A stretch of 64,000 nt of DNA from assembly GCF_021117345.1 (NCBI RefSeq), contig NZ_CP088261.1, positions 1,178,001 through 1,242,000 on the forward strand, written 5' to 3'. This document shows, in pieces, positions 8,452-21,490 of the stretch. A model generated the notes under the pieces. The model saw only the letters and a list, made by a program, of their open reading frames with translations. It did not search any database and was not told the origin of the DNA. The position numbers and the translations under genes were made by a program. Every line of letters starts with the position of its first letter. The first letter of the stretch is position 1. Source of the DNA: Microbacterium sp. cx-55. Lineage in GTDB: Bacteria > Actinomycetota > Actinomycetes > Actinomycetales > Microbacteriaceae.

Positions 8452-9096
8452 ATGAGTGTTGCGGTGATTGCAGACATCGTCGGTTCCCGACGGCTCGTCG
8501 ACCGAGAAGCCGGTCAACGAGCCGTCGAGCAGGCCGTTGCGCGTGCGACCGCCGATCTGCCCGGCGCGGAACGGATGCTGACGCCCACGGTGGGTGACGA
8601 ACTCCAGGGTGTCTACACCGACCTCGGCGCCGCGCTCGGCGCCGTGCTCCTCGTGCGCCTCGCCCTCCCCGACGGCGTCGATTGCCGCTTCGGCATCGGC
8701 ATCGGCGCGACCGGCACGATCGCCTCGGAGGCGGTCGGCACCATCGCCGAAGGGCCGGGCTGGTGGGCGGCGCGCGAAGCGATCGACACCGTGCACGGGC
8801 TCCAGGCGCGCACGGTGCCGGGGGCGCGCACGTGGGTGGCAGCCTCCGCCGAGGCAAACGACCGGATGCGGGAGACCGTGCGCATCGCCAACGCGGGACT
8901 GCTCACACGCGATCACCTGGTCACCGCGATGAGCGCCCGCGCCCGCCGGCTCACCTACGGGCGATGCATCGGAACGCCGCAGCGGGCGCTCGCCGCATCC
9001 GAGGGCGTGACGCAGTCCGCGGTGTCGCAACTGCTCGCGTCGTCCGGTGCCAACGCCATCGTCGAGGGGTTCCGGTGGGTGGGGGAGACCGACTGA
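8452..9096 (+). CDS. SatD family protein
   Basis: 214 aa. The N-terminus VAVIADIVGSRRLVDREAGQ, the middle TPTVGDELQGVYTDLG and the region GIGIGATGTI...EGPGWWAAREAID fit the SatD family, first named in a streptococcal acid-response operon. The last 60 residues (ALAASEGVTQSAVSQLLASS) look like a helix-turn-helix, so the protein may bind DNA, for instance the inverted repeat 27 bp upstream. It is convergent with a membrane protein whose C-terminal part resembles DUF3307, the usual genomic partner of SatD. The biochemical function of the family is unknown. Start choice: only the ATG right after the AT-rich promoter region gives the conserved VIADIVGSR at the N-terminus. Confidence 0.8.
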   Translation: MSVAVIADIVGSRRLVDREAGQRAVEQAVARATADLPGAERMLTPTVGDELQGVYTDLGAALGAVLLVRLALPDGVDCRFGIGIGATGTIASEAVGTIAEGPGWWAAREAIDTVHGLQARTVPGARTWVAASAEANDRMRETVRIANAGLLTRDHLVTAMSARARRLTYGRCIGTPQRALAASEGVTQSAVSQLLASSGANAIVEGFRWVGETD

Positions 9097-9118
9097 TCGT
9101 CGCGCCGGTCGGCGGTCC

Positions 9119-9709
9119 TCACCAGATGGCGAGGCGCACGAGCGCGCCGACGAGACCCGCCCAGAGCAGACTCGCGAGCGTCCCGACGATGAACCGCTCG
9201 CGCGCCGCGGGCGTTGCGAGCTCGGAGAAGCGACCGATGCCCTTGATGGCGACGACGATCGCGATCGCCTCGGGGTAGCCCGCGACGAGCGATGCGACGA
9301 CGGCGAGTCGTTCCAGATAGCCGATCACCGTGCCGCCTCGCAGTACCTCCTGCATCCGGTCGGTGTCGGTGCTCCGGGAGTCGTAGACGAGGATGCCGCC
9401 GCGCACGCCCTCGCGCACTTCGCCGTGGGTGGCCAGATCGAGGATGCGCCGGGTGGTCGGATTGCCCCCGACGACGCCGAGGGAAACGCCGATCAGAGCG
9501 ATCAGCAGCCCCACCGGAAGCGGCACGTTGAGGGGCGCGACGGCGACCACCATCATCGCGGCGACGACGAGCCCCGCGGCGATGAGCAGGGGAACGTTCG
9601 AGGGGCGCCGCACCGCGACGATCACGAGGACGAGGGCTGCGCAGAGCGCGAGCACCAGGGCGATCGACAGCACCGTGATGAGGAGGGCATCCGGGACCAC
9701 GATCAGCAT
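9119..9709 (-). CDS. Integral membrane protein with DUF3307-like C-terminal region
   Basis: 196 aa with about four to five hydrophobic helices. The C-terminal half (GYLERLAVVASLVAG, AIVVAIKGIGRFSEL, ERFIVGTLASLLWA) matches the helical pattern that ends many DUF3307 proteins (ER....L.G..EAI....A.K.I.RF.EL....E..IGT..S). That family is repeatedly found beside SatD, and here the two genes are convergent with 22 bp between stops. Function unknown; I infer a membrane partner of SatD. No catalytic motif is visible. Confidence 0.7.
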   Translation of the reverse strand: MLIVVPDALLITVLSIALVLALCAALVLVIVAVRRPSNVPLLIAAGLVVAAMMVVAVAPLNVPLPVGLLIALIGVSLGVVGGNPTTRRILDLATHGEVREGVRGGILVYDSRSTDTDRMQEVLRGGTVIGYLERLAVVASLVAGYPEAIAIVVAIKGIGRFSELATPAARERFIVGTLASLLWAGLVGALVRLAIW

Positions 9710-9771
9710 GGCGCCAGTCTGGCACGTGCCTCCGACGCGGCTCCTGTGCCGGGCTTGCTACGCTGATCCGC

Positions 9772-11076
9772 GTGTCTACGCCCGCTCTGAGCGCGACCGC
9801 CCCCGCCAACGATCCGACGTTCGAGAACGTCTGGGACGAACTGGTCTGGCGCGGCCTCGTGCATGTGTCCACTGATCAGGCGGCGCTGCGCGCCCTCCTG
9901 GCGGGCGGCCCCATCACGTACTACTGCGGCTTCGATCCGACGGCGCCGAGTCTGCACCTCGGCAACCTGGTGCAGCTCCTGCTGCTGCGCCGGCTGCAAC
10001 TCGCCGGACATCGCCCGCTCGGACTCGTGGGCGGGTCGACGGGCCTGATCGGCGACCCGCGCCCGACCGCCGAGCGCACGCTCAACACCCGCGAGACGGT
10101 GGAGAAGTGGGTGGCGAGCCTGCGCGCCCAGGTCGAGCGCTACCTCAGCTTCGAGGGCGGGAACGCTGCCCGCATGGTGAACAACCTGGATTGGACGGCG
10201 CCGCTGTCGGCCATCGACTTCCTCCGCGAGATCGGTAAGTACTACCGCGTCGGCACGATGCTGAAGAAGGATGCCGTCAGCGCGCGGTTGAACTCCGAGG
10301 CCGGCATCAGCTACACCGAGTTCAGCTACCAGATCCTCCAGGGGATGGACTACCTGGAGCTCTACCGCCAGTACGACTGCGTCCTGCAGACCGGTGGCTC
10401 GGACCAGTGGGGAAACCTCACGAGCGGCACCGACCTCATCCATCGCGTCGAGGGCGTCTCGGTGCACGCCATCGGCACCCCGCTGATCACGAACAGCGAC
10501 GGCACGAAGTTCGGCAAGAGCGAGGGCAACGCCGTCTGGCTCGACGCGGAGATGTGCAGCCCGTACCGGATGTACCAGTTCTGGTTGAACACCGATGACG
10601 CGGACGTCGTCGATCGCTTGAAGGTCTTCACGTTCCTCACGCGGGCCGAGATCGAGGAGTACGCGGTGCGCGTGCGCGATGAGCCGTTCCGACGCGCGGC
10701 GCAGAAGCGGCTCGCCCTCGAGGTGACGGCGCTCGTGCACGGCGAGGGGGCGGCCGAATCCGTGATCGCCGCGTCCGACGCGCTCTTCGGGCAGGGGGAT
10801 CTGACCGCTCTGGATGCGGCGACCCTCCGATCGGCGATCGACGAGCTCCCGAACGCCGAGGTCGATGCGGGCACGACCGTGGCGCAGGCGCTGATCGCGA
10901 CCGAGCTCGTGTCGAGTCTCGGTGAAGCACGGCGCGCGGTCTCCCAAGGCGGGGTGACTCTCGACGGTCAGCGGGTGACCGACGAGTCCGCGGTGGTGTC
11001 GGGGTCTCTTCCGGGCGGGGTGTCGGTGCTGCGTCGCGGCAAGAAGACGCTCGCCGGGGTCGTCATCCGGAGCTGA
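9772..11076 (+). CDS. tyrS: Tyrosyl-tRNA synthetase
   Basis: 434 aa, GTG start, usual length. It charges tRNA-Tyr with tyrosine in the cytoplasm. The Rossmann domain shows the HIGH-like signature in TAPSLHLGNL and a KMSKS-like loop KFGKSEGN. The tyrosine pocket elements YCGFDPT, SYQILQGMDYL and GGSDQWGN are present. The C-terminal S4 domain (SLGEARRAVSQGGVTLDG) binds the tRNA. The next gene starts 2 bp after the stop. No T-box or other leader is visible in the 60 bp upstream. Confidence 0.97.
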   Translation: MSTPALSATAPANDPTFENVWDELVWRGLVHVSTDQAALRALLAGGPITYYCGFDPTAPSLHLGNLVQLLLLRRLQLAGHRPLGLVGGSTGLIGDPRPTAERTLNTRETVEKWVASLRAQVERYLSFEGGNAARMVNNLDWTAPLSAIDFLREIGKYYRVGTMLKKDAVSARLNSEAGISYTEFSYQILQGMDYLELYRQYDCVLQTGGSDQWGNLTSGTDLIHRVEGVSVHAIGTPLITNSDGTKFGKSEGNAVWLDAEMCSPYRMYQFWLNTDDADVVDRLKVFTFLTRAEIEEYAVRVRDEPFRRAAQKRLALEVTALVHGEGAAESVIAASDALFGQGDLTALDAATLRSAIDELPNAEVDAGTTVAQALIATELVSSLGEARRAVSQGGVTLDGQRVTDESAVVSGSLPGGVSVLRRGKKTLAGVVIRS

Positions 11077-11078
11077 CG

Positions 11079-11882
11079 ATGCCGTTCACGCCGAGCCATG
11101 CCGTGGTCGCCCTGCCGTTCGTGCGGACACCGCTCGTGCCGGCGGCGATCGCCGTCGGGGCGATGACCCCCGACCTTCCGCTCTTCCTCCGTGGGACGCC
11201 GATCACCTATCCGGTCACGCACGACCCGCGCTGGATCCCGGCGACGATACTGCTCGCGCTCGTGCTGCTGCTCGTGTGGCGGTGCGTGCTGCGGCCGGCG
11301 GTGCGCGAGCTCTCCCCGCGATGGCTGGCGGCGCGGATTCCCGCGTCCTGGGACGGCGGCGTCGCCGACGGCTGGGCGGAAACCCTGCGGCCGTCGTGGC
11401 GGTCGGTTCTGCTGCTGCTGGCGTCGCTCGCGCTCGGCGTTGCGAGCCACATCGCGTGGGATGCGTTCACCCACGAGGGGCGGATCGGTGTCGAGCTCGT
11501 GCCGGCACTCGATGAGCAGTGGGGTCCGCTGCTCGGCCTCAAATGGGTGCAGCACGGTTCGAGCGCGCTCGGGCTGCTGATTCTGGCGATCGCGGGATGG
11601 CTCTGGGTGCGCCGGCAGCATCCGGTACGGGTCGATCGCCTCCTCACCGGGGCCGTCCGGGTCGCCGCCTGGGTGTCGCTCCCGGTCGTGCTCGTGGTCG
11701 GCTGGCTCGGGGGACTCGCCCTCTACGGTCCTCTCACGAGCGAGTTCACCGTCGCTCACCTCGCGTACCGCGTGCTTCCGCCGGCCTGCGCGATCTGGGC
11801 ACTGCTCCTGGTCGCGCTCTGCGTGCTGGTCCAGATTCGGCGCGCAATTCGGGCGCCCCGCACCGCATCGCCGGCAGAATGA
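11079..11882 (+). CDS. DUF4184 family membrane protein
   Basis: 267 aa. The N-terminus MPFTPSHAVVALPFVRTPLVPAAIAVGAMTPDLP is the hallmark of DUF4184, a family of polytopic membrane proteins with conserved His/Asp residues (PSHA, MTPDLP, SHIAWDAFTHEG) that recalls membrane-bound metal-dependent hydrolases. There are about six hydrophobic helices. It follows tyrS by 2 bp and its stop overlaps the next start, so it is probably co-transcribed with both. The activity is unknown. Confidence 0.85.
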   Translation: MPFTPSHAVVALPFVRTPLVPAAIAVGAMTPDLPLFLRGTPITYPVTHDPRWIPATILLALVLLLVWRCVLRPAVRELSPRWLAARIPASWDGGVADGWAETLRPSWRSVLLLLASLALGVASHIAWDAFTHEGRIGVELVPALDEQWGPLLGLKWVQHGSSALGLLILAIAGWLWVRRQHPVRVDRLLTGAVRVAAWVSLPVVLVVGWLGGLALYGPLTSEFTVAHLAYRVLPPACAIWALLLVALCVLVQIRRAIRAPRTASPAE

Positions 11883-12727
11883 CCCCGCGCGTCGAGTCCT
11901 TACCGGCAGCGGACGGTCCGCCGGACTTCGATGAGACGTTCTCGGGGGAGGTGGCCCCGGAACGGTGGGTGGCGCACTACCTTCCCCACTGGACGACGCC
12001 CGAGCGGTCGGCCGCTCGTTACCGCGTTCTGCCCGAGGGTGGACTCGAGCTTCGCATCGAGGACGACCAGCTCGACTGGCGTCCGGAGGATGCGCCGCTC
12101 CGGGTCTCGAACCTGCAGACGGGAACGACCGCCGGAAGGCTCGGCGCGGGGGAGGGGATGCACCGGCACCGCTCGGATGGACTCACCGTACGGACGGAGA
12201 CACCCGAGCGTCTGCTCTGGGCGCCATCCGGGGGACGGATCGACGTCACCGTCTCCGCCAGCAACGGCGCGCACTGCATGCTGGCGGCCTGGTTGGTCGG
12301 CACCGAGCACCGCGGCGCGGAGGACTCCGGCGAGGTCTGCATCTTCGAGATCGACGCCGACGCGGTGCGCCCGCAGACGACCGCGCGCGTCGGGATCAAG
12401 GCGCACCGTGATCCCCGCCTGGTCGCAGACATGGGCGAGGTCGTTCTTCCGTTCGAGGGGACTCGGCCGCACACGTGGACAGTGGTGTGGGGAGCGGGGG
12501 AGACGGTGATCGGATGCGAAGGGATCGTGGTGCGGCGCATCGCCCAGTCCACGTCGTACCCCATGCTGCTCATGCTCGATCTCTTCGAGATCGGCGACCC
12601 CGCCGGGCGGTACCCGAAGACCGCGGTCATCCACCGCGTTCGGGGGTGGGGATCGTCGATCCGCGGAATCACGGGCGACACGCCCGGGGGGATGTCAGGA
12701 TTTGCCCGCTCCCCGGGATCCACGTAA
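11879..12727 (+). CDS. GH16-like jelly-roll protein with degenerate catalytic motif
   Basis: 282 aa; the ATG overlaps the preceding stop (ATGA). The opening DFDETFSGEVAPERWVAHYLPHWT and the later RIDVTVSAS...SGEVCIFEIDADAV resemble GH16 laminarinase/concanavalin-A folds. The family motif ExDxxE is EIDADA here (E157, D159, Ala where the second Glu belongs), so the acid/base catalyst appears missing. There is no signal peptide, so it would be cytoplasmic, unusual for a polysaccharide hydrolase. A carbohydrate-binding or non-catalytic role is more likely than hydrolysis. The sequence shows no other domain. Confidence 0.65.
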   Translation: MTPRVESLPAADGPPDFDETFSGEVAPERWVAHYLPHWTTPERSAARYRVLPEGGLELRIEDDQLDWRPEDAPLRVSNLQTGTTAGRLGAGEGMHRHRSDGLTVRTETPERLLWAPSGGRIDVTVSASNGAHCMLAAWLVGTEHRGAEDSGEVCIFEIDADAVRPQTTARVGIKAHRDPRLVADMGEVVLPFEGTRPHTWTVVWGAGETVIGCEGIVVRRIAQSTSYPMLLMLDLFEIGDPAGRYPKTAVIHRVRGWGSSIRGITGDTPGGMSGFARSPGST

Positions 12728-12814
12728 ATTCTTACTTGTTCGCCCCAAAGGGAAGAGCGAAGGCCGGAAGGCCTGACGCCCTCAAGCGGAGAACCACCCC
12801 CTTCACTTCACTCC

Positions 12815-12843
12815 TTGAGTGAGACTCGTTCTGCGAGTATGAT
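12815..12843 (+). promoter_or_regulatory. rrn P1: rRNA operon promoter P1 (candidate)
   Basis: TTGAGT (12815-12820) and TATGAT (12838-12843) are separated by exactly 17 bp, about 340 bp upstream of 16S. It is a good sigma-70-type match. The rest of the 12728-12900 stretch shows no gene. Confidence 0.55.
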
Positions 12844-12907
12844 GGGGAACCCGGCTCGTCCGAGTCAGATGCTGTCCCACTGTTCCTCTTCGGAACGACG
12901 CGACGAT

Positions 12908-12935
12908 TTGACAGAGAGACCGAGACGGGTAAGAT
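12908..12935 (+). promoter_or_regulatory. rrn P2: rRNA operon promoter P2 (candidate)
   Basis: A consensus TTGACA (12908-12913) and TAAGAT (12930-12935) are separated by 16 bp, about 245 bp before the 16S start. This is the best promoter match in the leader. Confidence 0.7.
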
Positions 12936-12984
12936 AAGGAAGTTGCCCTGCGGGGTTGGCCGTGAGGTCAGCTGGTGGGAGCGT

Positions 12985-13180
12985 CCGATCCTTGAGAACT
13001 CAACAGCGTGCACTTGTCAAATGCCAAATAACCTCGTCTAGCTTCGGCTAGGGAGATTCCTTTGGATCAAGTCCAATCTCCTTTTTGGGGGTTGGCGTTA
13101 TGGATTGTCAGTAATGGCATCCTTTTGGTCAGTTCAAACTCGCTGTCCGACCTTATTCCGGTTGGTCAGTATTTTTCTTT
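12985..13180 (+). promoter_or_regulatory. rRNA operon leader (antitermination/processing region)
   Basis: The leader contains TTGAGAACTCAACAGCGTGC, the conserved actinobacterial rrn leader element, at about 12992-13011. A similar TTTGAGAACTACACAG element recurs in the spacer before 23S near 14979-14994. Several short stems follow (for example TAGCTTCGGCTA and the GGAGATT/AATCTCC pair near 13051-13082). These suit NusB/BoxA-type antitermination and RNase III processing of pre-16S. No ORF here is credible. Confidence 0.6.
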
Positions 13181-18225
<5,045 letters not shown>

Positions 18226-18323
18226 TTATGGTGCTACGCGTCCACTGAGTGGTTCTCGATGTACGGTCGAGAACCGCAGAACAACACAATACTGTTGTTA
18301 TGCAGACTGAAACATCAATAGTG

Positions 18324-18443
18324 TTTCGGCGGCCATAGCGAGAGGGAAACGCCCGGTCACATTCCGAACCCGGAAGCTAAGCCTCTCAGCGCCGATGGTA
18401 CTGCAGGGGGGACCCTGTGGGAGAGTAGGACACCGCCGGACTT
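18324..18443 (+). rRNA. rrf: 5S ribosomal RNA
   Basis: The sequence TTTCGGCGGCCATAGCGAGA...CCGAACCCGGAAGCTAAGCC...GGAGAGTAGGACACCGCCGGA has the standard 5S loops, and the ends GGCGGC/GCCGCC-like pair. Length is about 120 nt. It lies about 100 bp after 23S in the same orientation. Confidence 0.95.
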
Positions 18444-18460
18444 CTTTTCACAAAACAGTA

Positions 18461-18487
18461 AAGGCCACCCAGTGACGGGTGGCCTTT
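18461..18487 (+). terminator. rRNA operon terminator
   Basis: The arms aaggccaccc (18461-18470) and gggtggcctt (18477-18486) are perfect over 10 bp with a 6-nt loop, with A's before and TTT after. It is 18 bp downstream of 5S. Confidence 0.85.
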
Positions 18488-18521
18488 CCTGCGTTACGGA
18501 CACCCTCCAGAAGGAGACGAG

Positions 18522-20258
18522 ATGTCGGAGAACGATCGCGATAAAAAGGGCGACGACGACCGTCGACGCTCCGGGGATGGACAGCGTCCCCGACGTTCTT
18601 CCGATGGTCCCGCTCGAGGCGGGTCTTCGTCGACGGGTCGGAGCGGTGGCGCAGATCGTCGTTCCGGCGATCGCGCGGGTTCGGGTGATCGCCCGTATCG
18701 CCCTCGCAACGACAACTCTTCGGGTGACCGTCCTTATCGGCCCCGTGCCGAGGGCGGTTCGAGCGAGCGCCCCGCCCGTCCCCGCAATGACAGTGCGTCC
18801 GGGGACCGTCCGTACCGTCCTCGCGCCGAGGGTGGTTCCGGAGACCGTCCCTACCGTCCCCGCAATGACAGTTCTTCCGGTGACCGTCCCTACCGTCCCC
18901 GAACGGAGGGTGGTTCGGGAGACCGTCCGTACCGTCCCCGTAGTGACAGCGCTTCGGGCGATCGTCCGTACCGTCCCCGCAACGACAGCTCTTCCGGTGA
19001 CCGCCCTTATCGTCCCCGCACCGAGGGTGGTTCCGGCGACCGTCCTTACCGTCCGCGCACGGAGGGCGGTTCCGGGGACCGTTCTTACCGTCCGCGCACG
19101 GAGGGTGGTTCCGGCGATCGTTCTTACCGTCCCCGTACCGAGGGTGGTTCCGGCGATCGTTCTTACCGTCCCCGTACCGAGGGTGGTTCCGGCGATCGTC
19201 CTTACCGTCCCCGTACCGAGGGTGGTTCCGGCGACCGCCCTTACCGTCCCCGTACCGAGGGTGGTTCCGGCGACCGTCCGTACCGTCCCCGTCAGGACGG
19301 GGGAGCGGATCGTCGCTCGGGTCGCCCCTCTGATCGGGGTTCGTCCGATCGTGGGGGCTACCGGGGAACGCGTCCGCCACAGGATGCCGATGTGCGTGCG
19401 GCGAAGGCAGCGGAGCCGGATCTCCCCGACGAGATCACGCCGAAGGACCTACACCCGAGTGCGCGCAACGAGCTGAAGACGCTGAGCAAGGAGAACGCGG
19501 AGGCCGTCGCACGGCACCTCGCAATGGCCGCTCAGCTCATCGACGAAGAGCCCCAGAAGGCCCACGAGCACGCGCTGGCCGCGTCCCGTCGCGCTGGCCG
19601 CATCGCCGTCGTCCGCGAGACCGTCGCGATCACGGCGTACGCGCTGGGAGATTACGCCCTGGCGCTGCGTGAGCTTCGTACTTACCGTCGCATCTCCGGT
19701 CGTGAGGACCAGGTGGCACTCATGGTCGACAGCGAGCGTGGTGTGGGTCGCCCGGATCGCGCCGTCGAACTCGGCCGATCGGTCGATCGCGCGGAGCTGC
19801 CCACTCTCGCTCGTGTCGAACTCGCGATCGCGATGTCCGGCGCACGGCTCGACCTCGGCGACCCTGCGCGCGCGTTGACCGAACTGGACATTCCGGAACT
19901 CGATCCCGATCGCGCGTTCGAGTGGAGCCCGTCGCTCTTCCAGGCGCGGGCGACCGTACTCGAGGAGCTCGGGCGCGACGACGAAGCAGCGGAATGGCAC
20001 CGCCGAGCCGTTGTGGCCGCGGACGCGATCGATGATTCCACCGGTGTGGGCACCGACGAGGAGATCCTCGTCGTCGAGGAGTTCGACGAGGACGCTCTCG
20101 ACGACGCAGACGACCTCTCTGAAGCTGAACGTGAAGTTGAGCCCGAGCCCGAGTCGGACATCGACACGGACGATCTCGACGAGCCGAACGGTGCGTCGGT
20201 CGACGCGGCGGATGCGGCGTCCGAATCGGGCGAGGACGACACGCGAGACGACGTCTGA
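18522..20258 (+). CDS. Repeat-rich basic/TPR-like protein
   Basis: 578 aa; the ATG follows AAGGAGACGAG. Residues 1-54 are charged and low-complexity. Residues 55-262 are sixteen 13-residue repeats with consensus GDRPYRPRTEGGS, strongly basic and probably disordered. Residues 305-500 form a helical region with TPR-like repeats (ARHLAMAAQLIDEEPQKAHEHALAASRRAG; YALGDYALALRELRTYRRISG). The tail of about 75 residues is very acidic. Arg-Gly-Tyr-rich repeats beside the rRNA operon suggest RNA binding or ribosome-related work, but this is only an inference. Its stop overlaps the start of the HAD gene (TGATG), so the two are coupled. Long frames on both strands over the repeats are side effects of the repeat. 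Confidence 0.85.
   Translation: MSENDRDKKGDDDRRRSGDGQRPRRSSDGPARGGSSSTGRSGGADRRSGDRAGSGDRPYRPRNDNSSGDRPYRPRAEGGSSERPARPRNDSASGDRPYRPRAEGGSGDRPYRPRNDSSSGDRPYRPRTEGGSGDRPYRPRSDSASGDRPYRPRNDSSSGDRPYRPRTEGGSGDRPYRPRTEGGSGDRSYRPRTEGGSGDRSYRPRTEGGSGDRSYRPRTEGGSGDRPYRPRTEGGSGDRPYRPRTEGGSGDRPYRPRQDGGADRRSGRPSDRGSSDRGGYRGTRPPQDADVRAAKAAEPDLPDEITPKDLHPSARNELKTLSKENAEAVARHLAMAAQLIDEEPQKAHEHALAASRRAGRIAVVRETVAITAYALGDYALALRELRTYRRISGREDQVALMVDSERGVGRPDRAVELGRSVDRAELPTLARVELAIAMSGARLDLGDPARALTELDIPELDPDRAFEWSPSLFQARATVLEELGRDDEAAEWHRRAVVAADAIDDSTGVGTDEEILVVEEFDEDALDDADDLSEAEREVEPEPESDIDTDDLDEPNGASVDAADAASESGEDDTRDDV
18684..19307 (+). repeat. Coding tandem repeat, 39-bp unit x16
   Basis: Sixteen 39-bp units encode GDRPYRPR plus a five-residue variable tail. 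Units 9-15 are nearly identical at DNA level, while units 1-8 have diverged tails (NDNSS, AEGGS, NDSAS, SDSAS). Unit 3 is the odd one (SERPARPR). The homogeneous 3' half points to recent expansion, so copy number is likely to vary between strains. Confidence 0.9.
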
Positions 20259-21286
20259 TGGCGCTCTTCTCCCGTGCGGCGACTCCGCTCGATGACGTGG
20301 ATGCGGTTCTGGCCGACCTCGACGGCGTCGTGTACGCCGGTGCCGGTGCGCTGCCGTACGCCGTGGAAAGCCTGAACGAAGCCGCGAAGACTCGGCGTCT
20401 CGGATTCATCACGAACAACGCGTCGCGAACCGATGCGTCCGTCGCCGCGCACCTGACCGATCTGGGTCTGCATGTCGCGGCGGACGATGTCGTGACCAGC
20501 CCGCAGGCCGCGGTGCGTCTGCTGAAGACGCGCGTCGAGCCGGGCTCGGTCATCATGGTTGTCGGCGGCGAGGGCCTGGTCTTCGAACTCGAGAAGGCCG
20601 GTTACGTCGTCACGCGAAGCGCGGATGATTCTCCGGCGGCGGTGGTGCAGGGTTTCGCGCCGCACGTGGGCTGGTCCGACCTCGCGGAGGCGGCGTTCGC
20701 GCTGAAGCTTCCCGAGGACGAGGGTGGGATTCCCTGGATCGCAACGAACACCGACTGGACGATCCCGCAGTCGCGCGGCATCGCGCCGGGAAACGGCACG
20801 CTCGTGTCTGCCGTGCATACGGCCATCGGGCGTCTCGCGACGGTGGCAGGCAAGCCGGAGATTCCGATCTTCGAAGAGGCCGTGGCGCGTTTCGGTGCGC
20901 GTCATCCGCTCTTCATCGGCGACCGACTCGACACCGATATCGCCGGCGCGCAAGCGGCCGGCATCCGGTCTGCGCTCGTTCTGACCGGTATCGACCGGCC
21001 CAAACACGTCCTCGCGGCGCCGTCGAACTCGCGACCCGATTTTATCCTCGGCGACCTGCGTGAACTCCACGAGCCCTACCCCGCGACGCGGGTCAAGGGC
21101 GATGTCACGATCGTCCGCGACGCGCGCGTGGCGATCGACGGCGCGGACCTCCGCATCCTTGAGGCGGGTTCCCGTCCGATCGACCTCGTGCGTGCGGGTG
21201 CGGCCGCGGTGTGGGCGAGCGGACGAGCGATCTTCGGCTTCCGCGTTCCCGAAGAGCTCTACGCGGATTCGTTCCACCGTCCCTGA
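20258..21286 (+). CDS. HAD-IIA family phosphatase (NagD / p-nitrophenylphosphatase type)
   Basis: 342 aa. The nucleophile motif ADLDGVVYAG, the second motif FITNNASRT and the late GDRLDTDIAGAQAAG define HAD subfamily IIA, cytosolic Mg-dependent phosphatases acting on small phosphoesters such as glycerol phosphate, p-nitrophenyl phosphate or nucleotides. Family length is normally 260-280 residues; here the last 70 residues extend past the phosphatase core (KGDVTIVRDARVAIDGAD..., WASGRAIFGF) and are not recognised. Start and stop overlap the neighbours by 1 base upstream, and a 54-aa gene and tlyA follow, so this is one co-transcribed run. Substrate unknown. Confidence 0.85.
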   Translation: MALFSRAATPLDDVDAVLADLDGVVYAGAGALPYAVESLNEAAKTRRLGFITNNASRTDASVAAHLTDLGLHVAADDVVTSPQAAVRLLKTRVEPGSVIMVVGGEGLVFELEKAGYVVTRSADDSPAAVVQGFAPHVGWSDLAEAAFALKLPEDEGGIPWIATNTDWTIPQSRGIAPGNGTLVSAVHTAIGRLATVAGKPEIPIFEEAVARFGARHPLFIGDRLDTDIAGAQAAGIRSALVLTGIDRPKHVLAAPSNSRPDFILGDLRELHEPYPATRVKGDVTIVRDARVAIDGADLRILEAGSRPIDLVRAGAAAVWASGRAIFGFRVPEELYADSFHRP

Positions 21287-21325
21287 CGTCCCCGCCGATG
21301 CCAGGCGCGACCGTATCCTGGAGGG

Positions 21326-21490
21326 ATGGACGGTCACGAGACGGATGCGGCACCCCACGACGGACCCGACGATCTGCTTCCGGCCCTCGAGGTGATCGAG
21401 CAGCAGCCCCTCGCGGCTCGCGCGACCGCGTACTCGGCGGTCCTCGACGACCTTGCCCGCCGGCTCGAGTCCGGTCCGGCCGGCGCATGA
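21326..21490 (+). CDS. Small conserved-context protein, 54 aa
   Basis: The ATG sits after GGAGGG. The product starts MDGHETDAAPHDGPDD and continues with an amphipathic helix (LLPALEVIEQQPLAARATAYSAVLDDLARRLES). Its stop overlaps the tlyA ATG (ATGA), which strongly suggests genuine, coupled translation. It is a short acidic helical protein of unknown function; I believe comparable small genes stand between the HAD gene and tlyA in other actinobacteria, but I could not check this. Confidence 0.7.
   Translation: MDGHETDAAPHDGPDDLLPALEVIEQQPLAARATAYSAVLDDLARRLESGPAGA

Noticed and set aside
18684..19307. Regular short repeats resembling a CRISPR array
   Set aside because: Units are contiguous coding triplets with no unique spacers and are part of an intact protein; no cas genes are near.
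18448..19476. Long frames of 310 aa (minus) and 334 aa (plus, other frame) over the repeat region
   Set aside because: They are forced open by the 39-bp repeat of the real gene (39 is a multiple of 3) and have absurd low-complexity compositions; no ribosome-binding site fits them.
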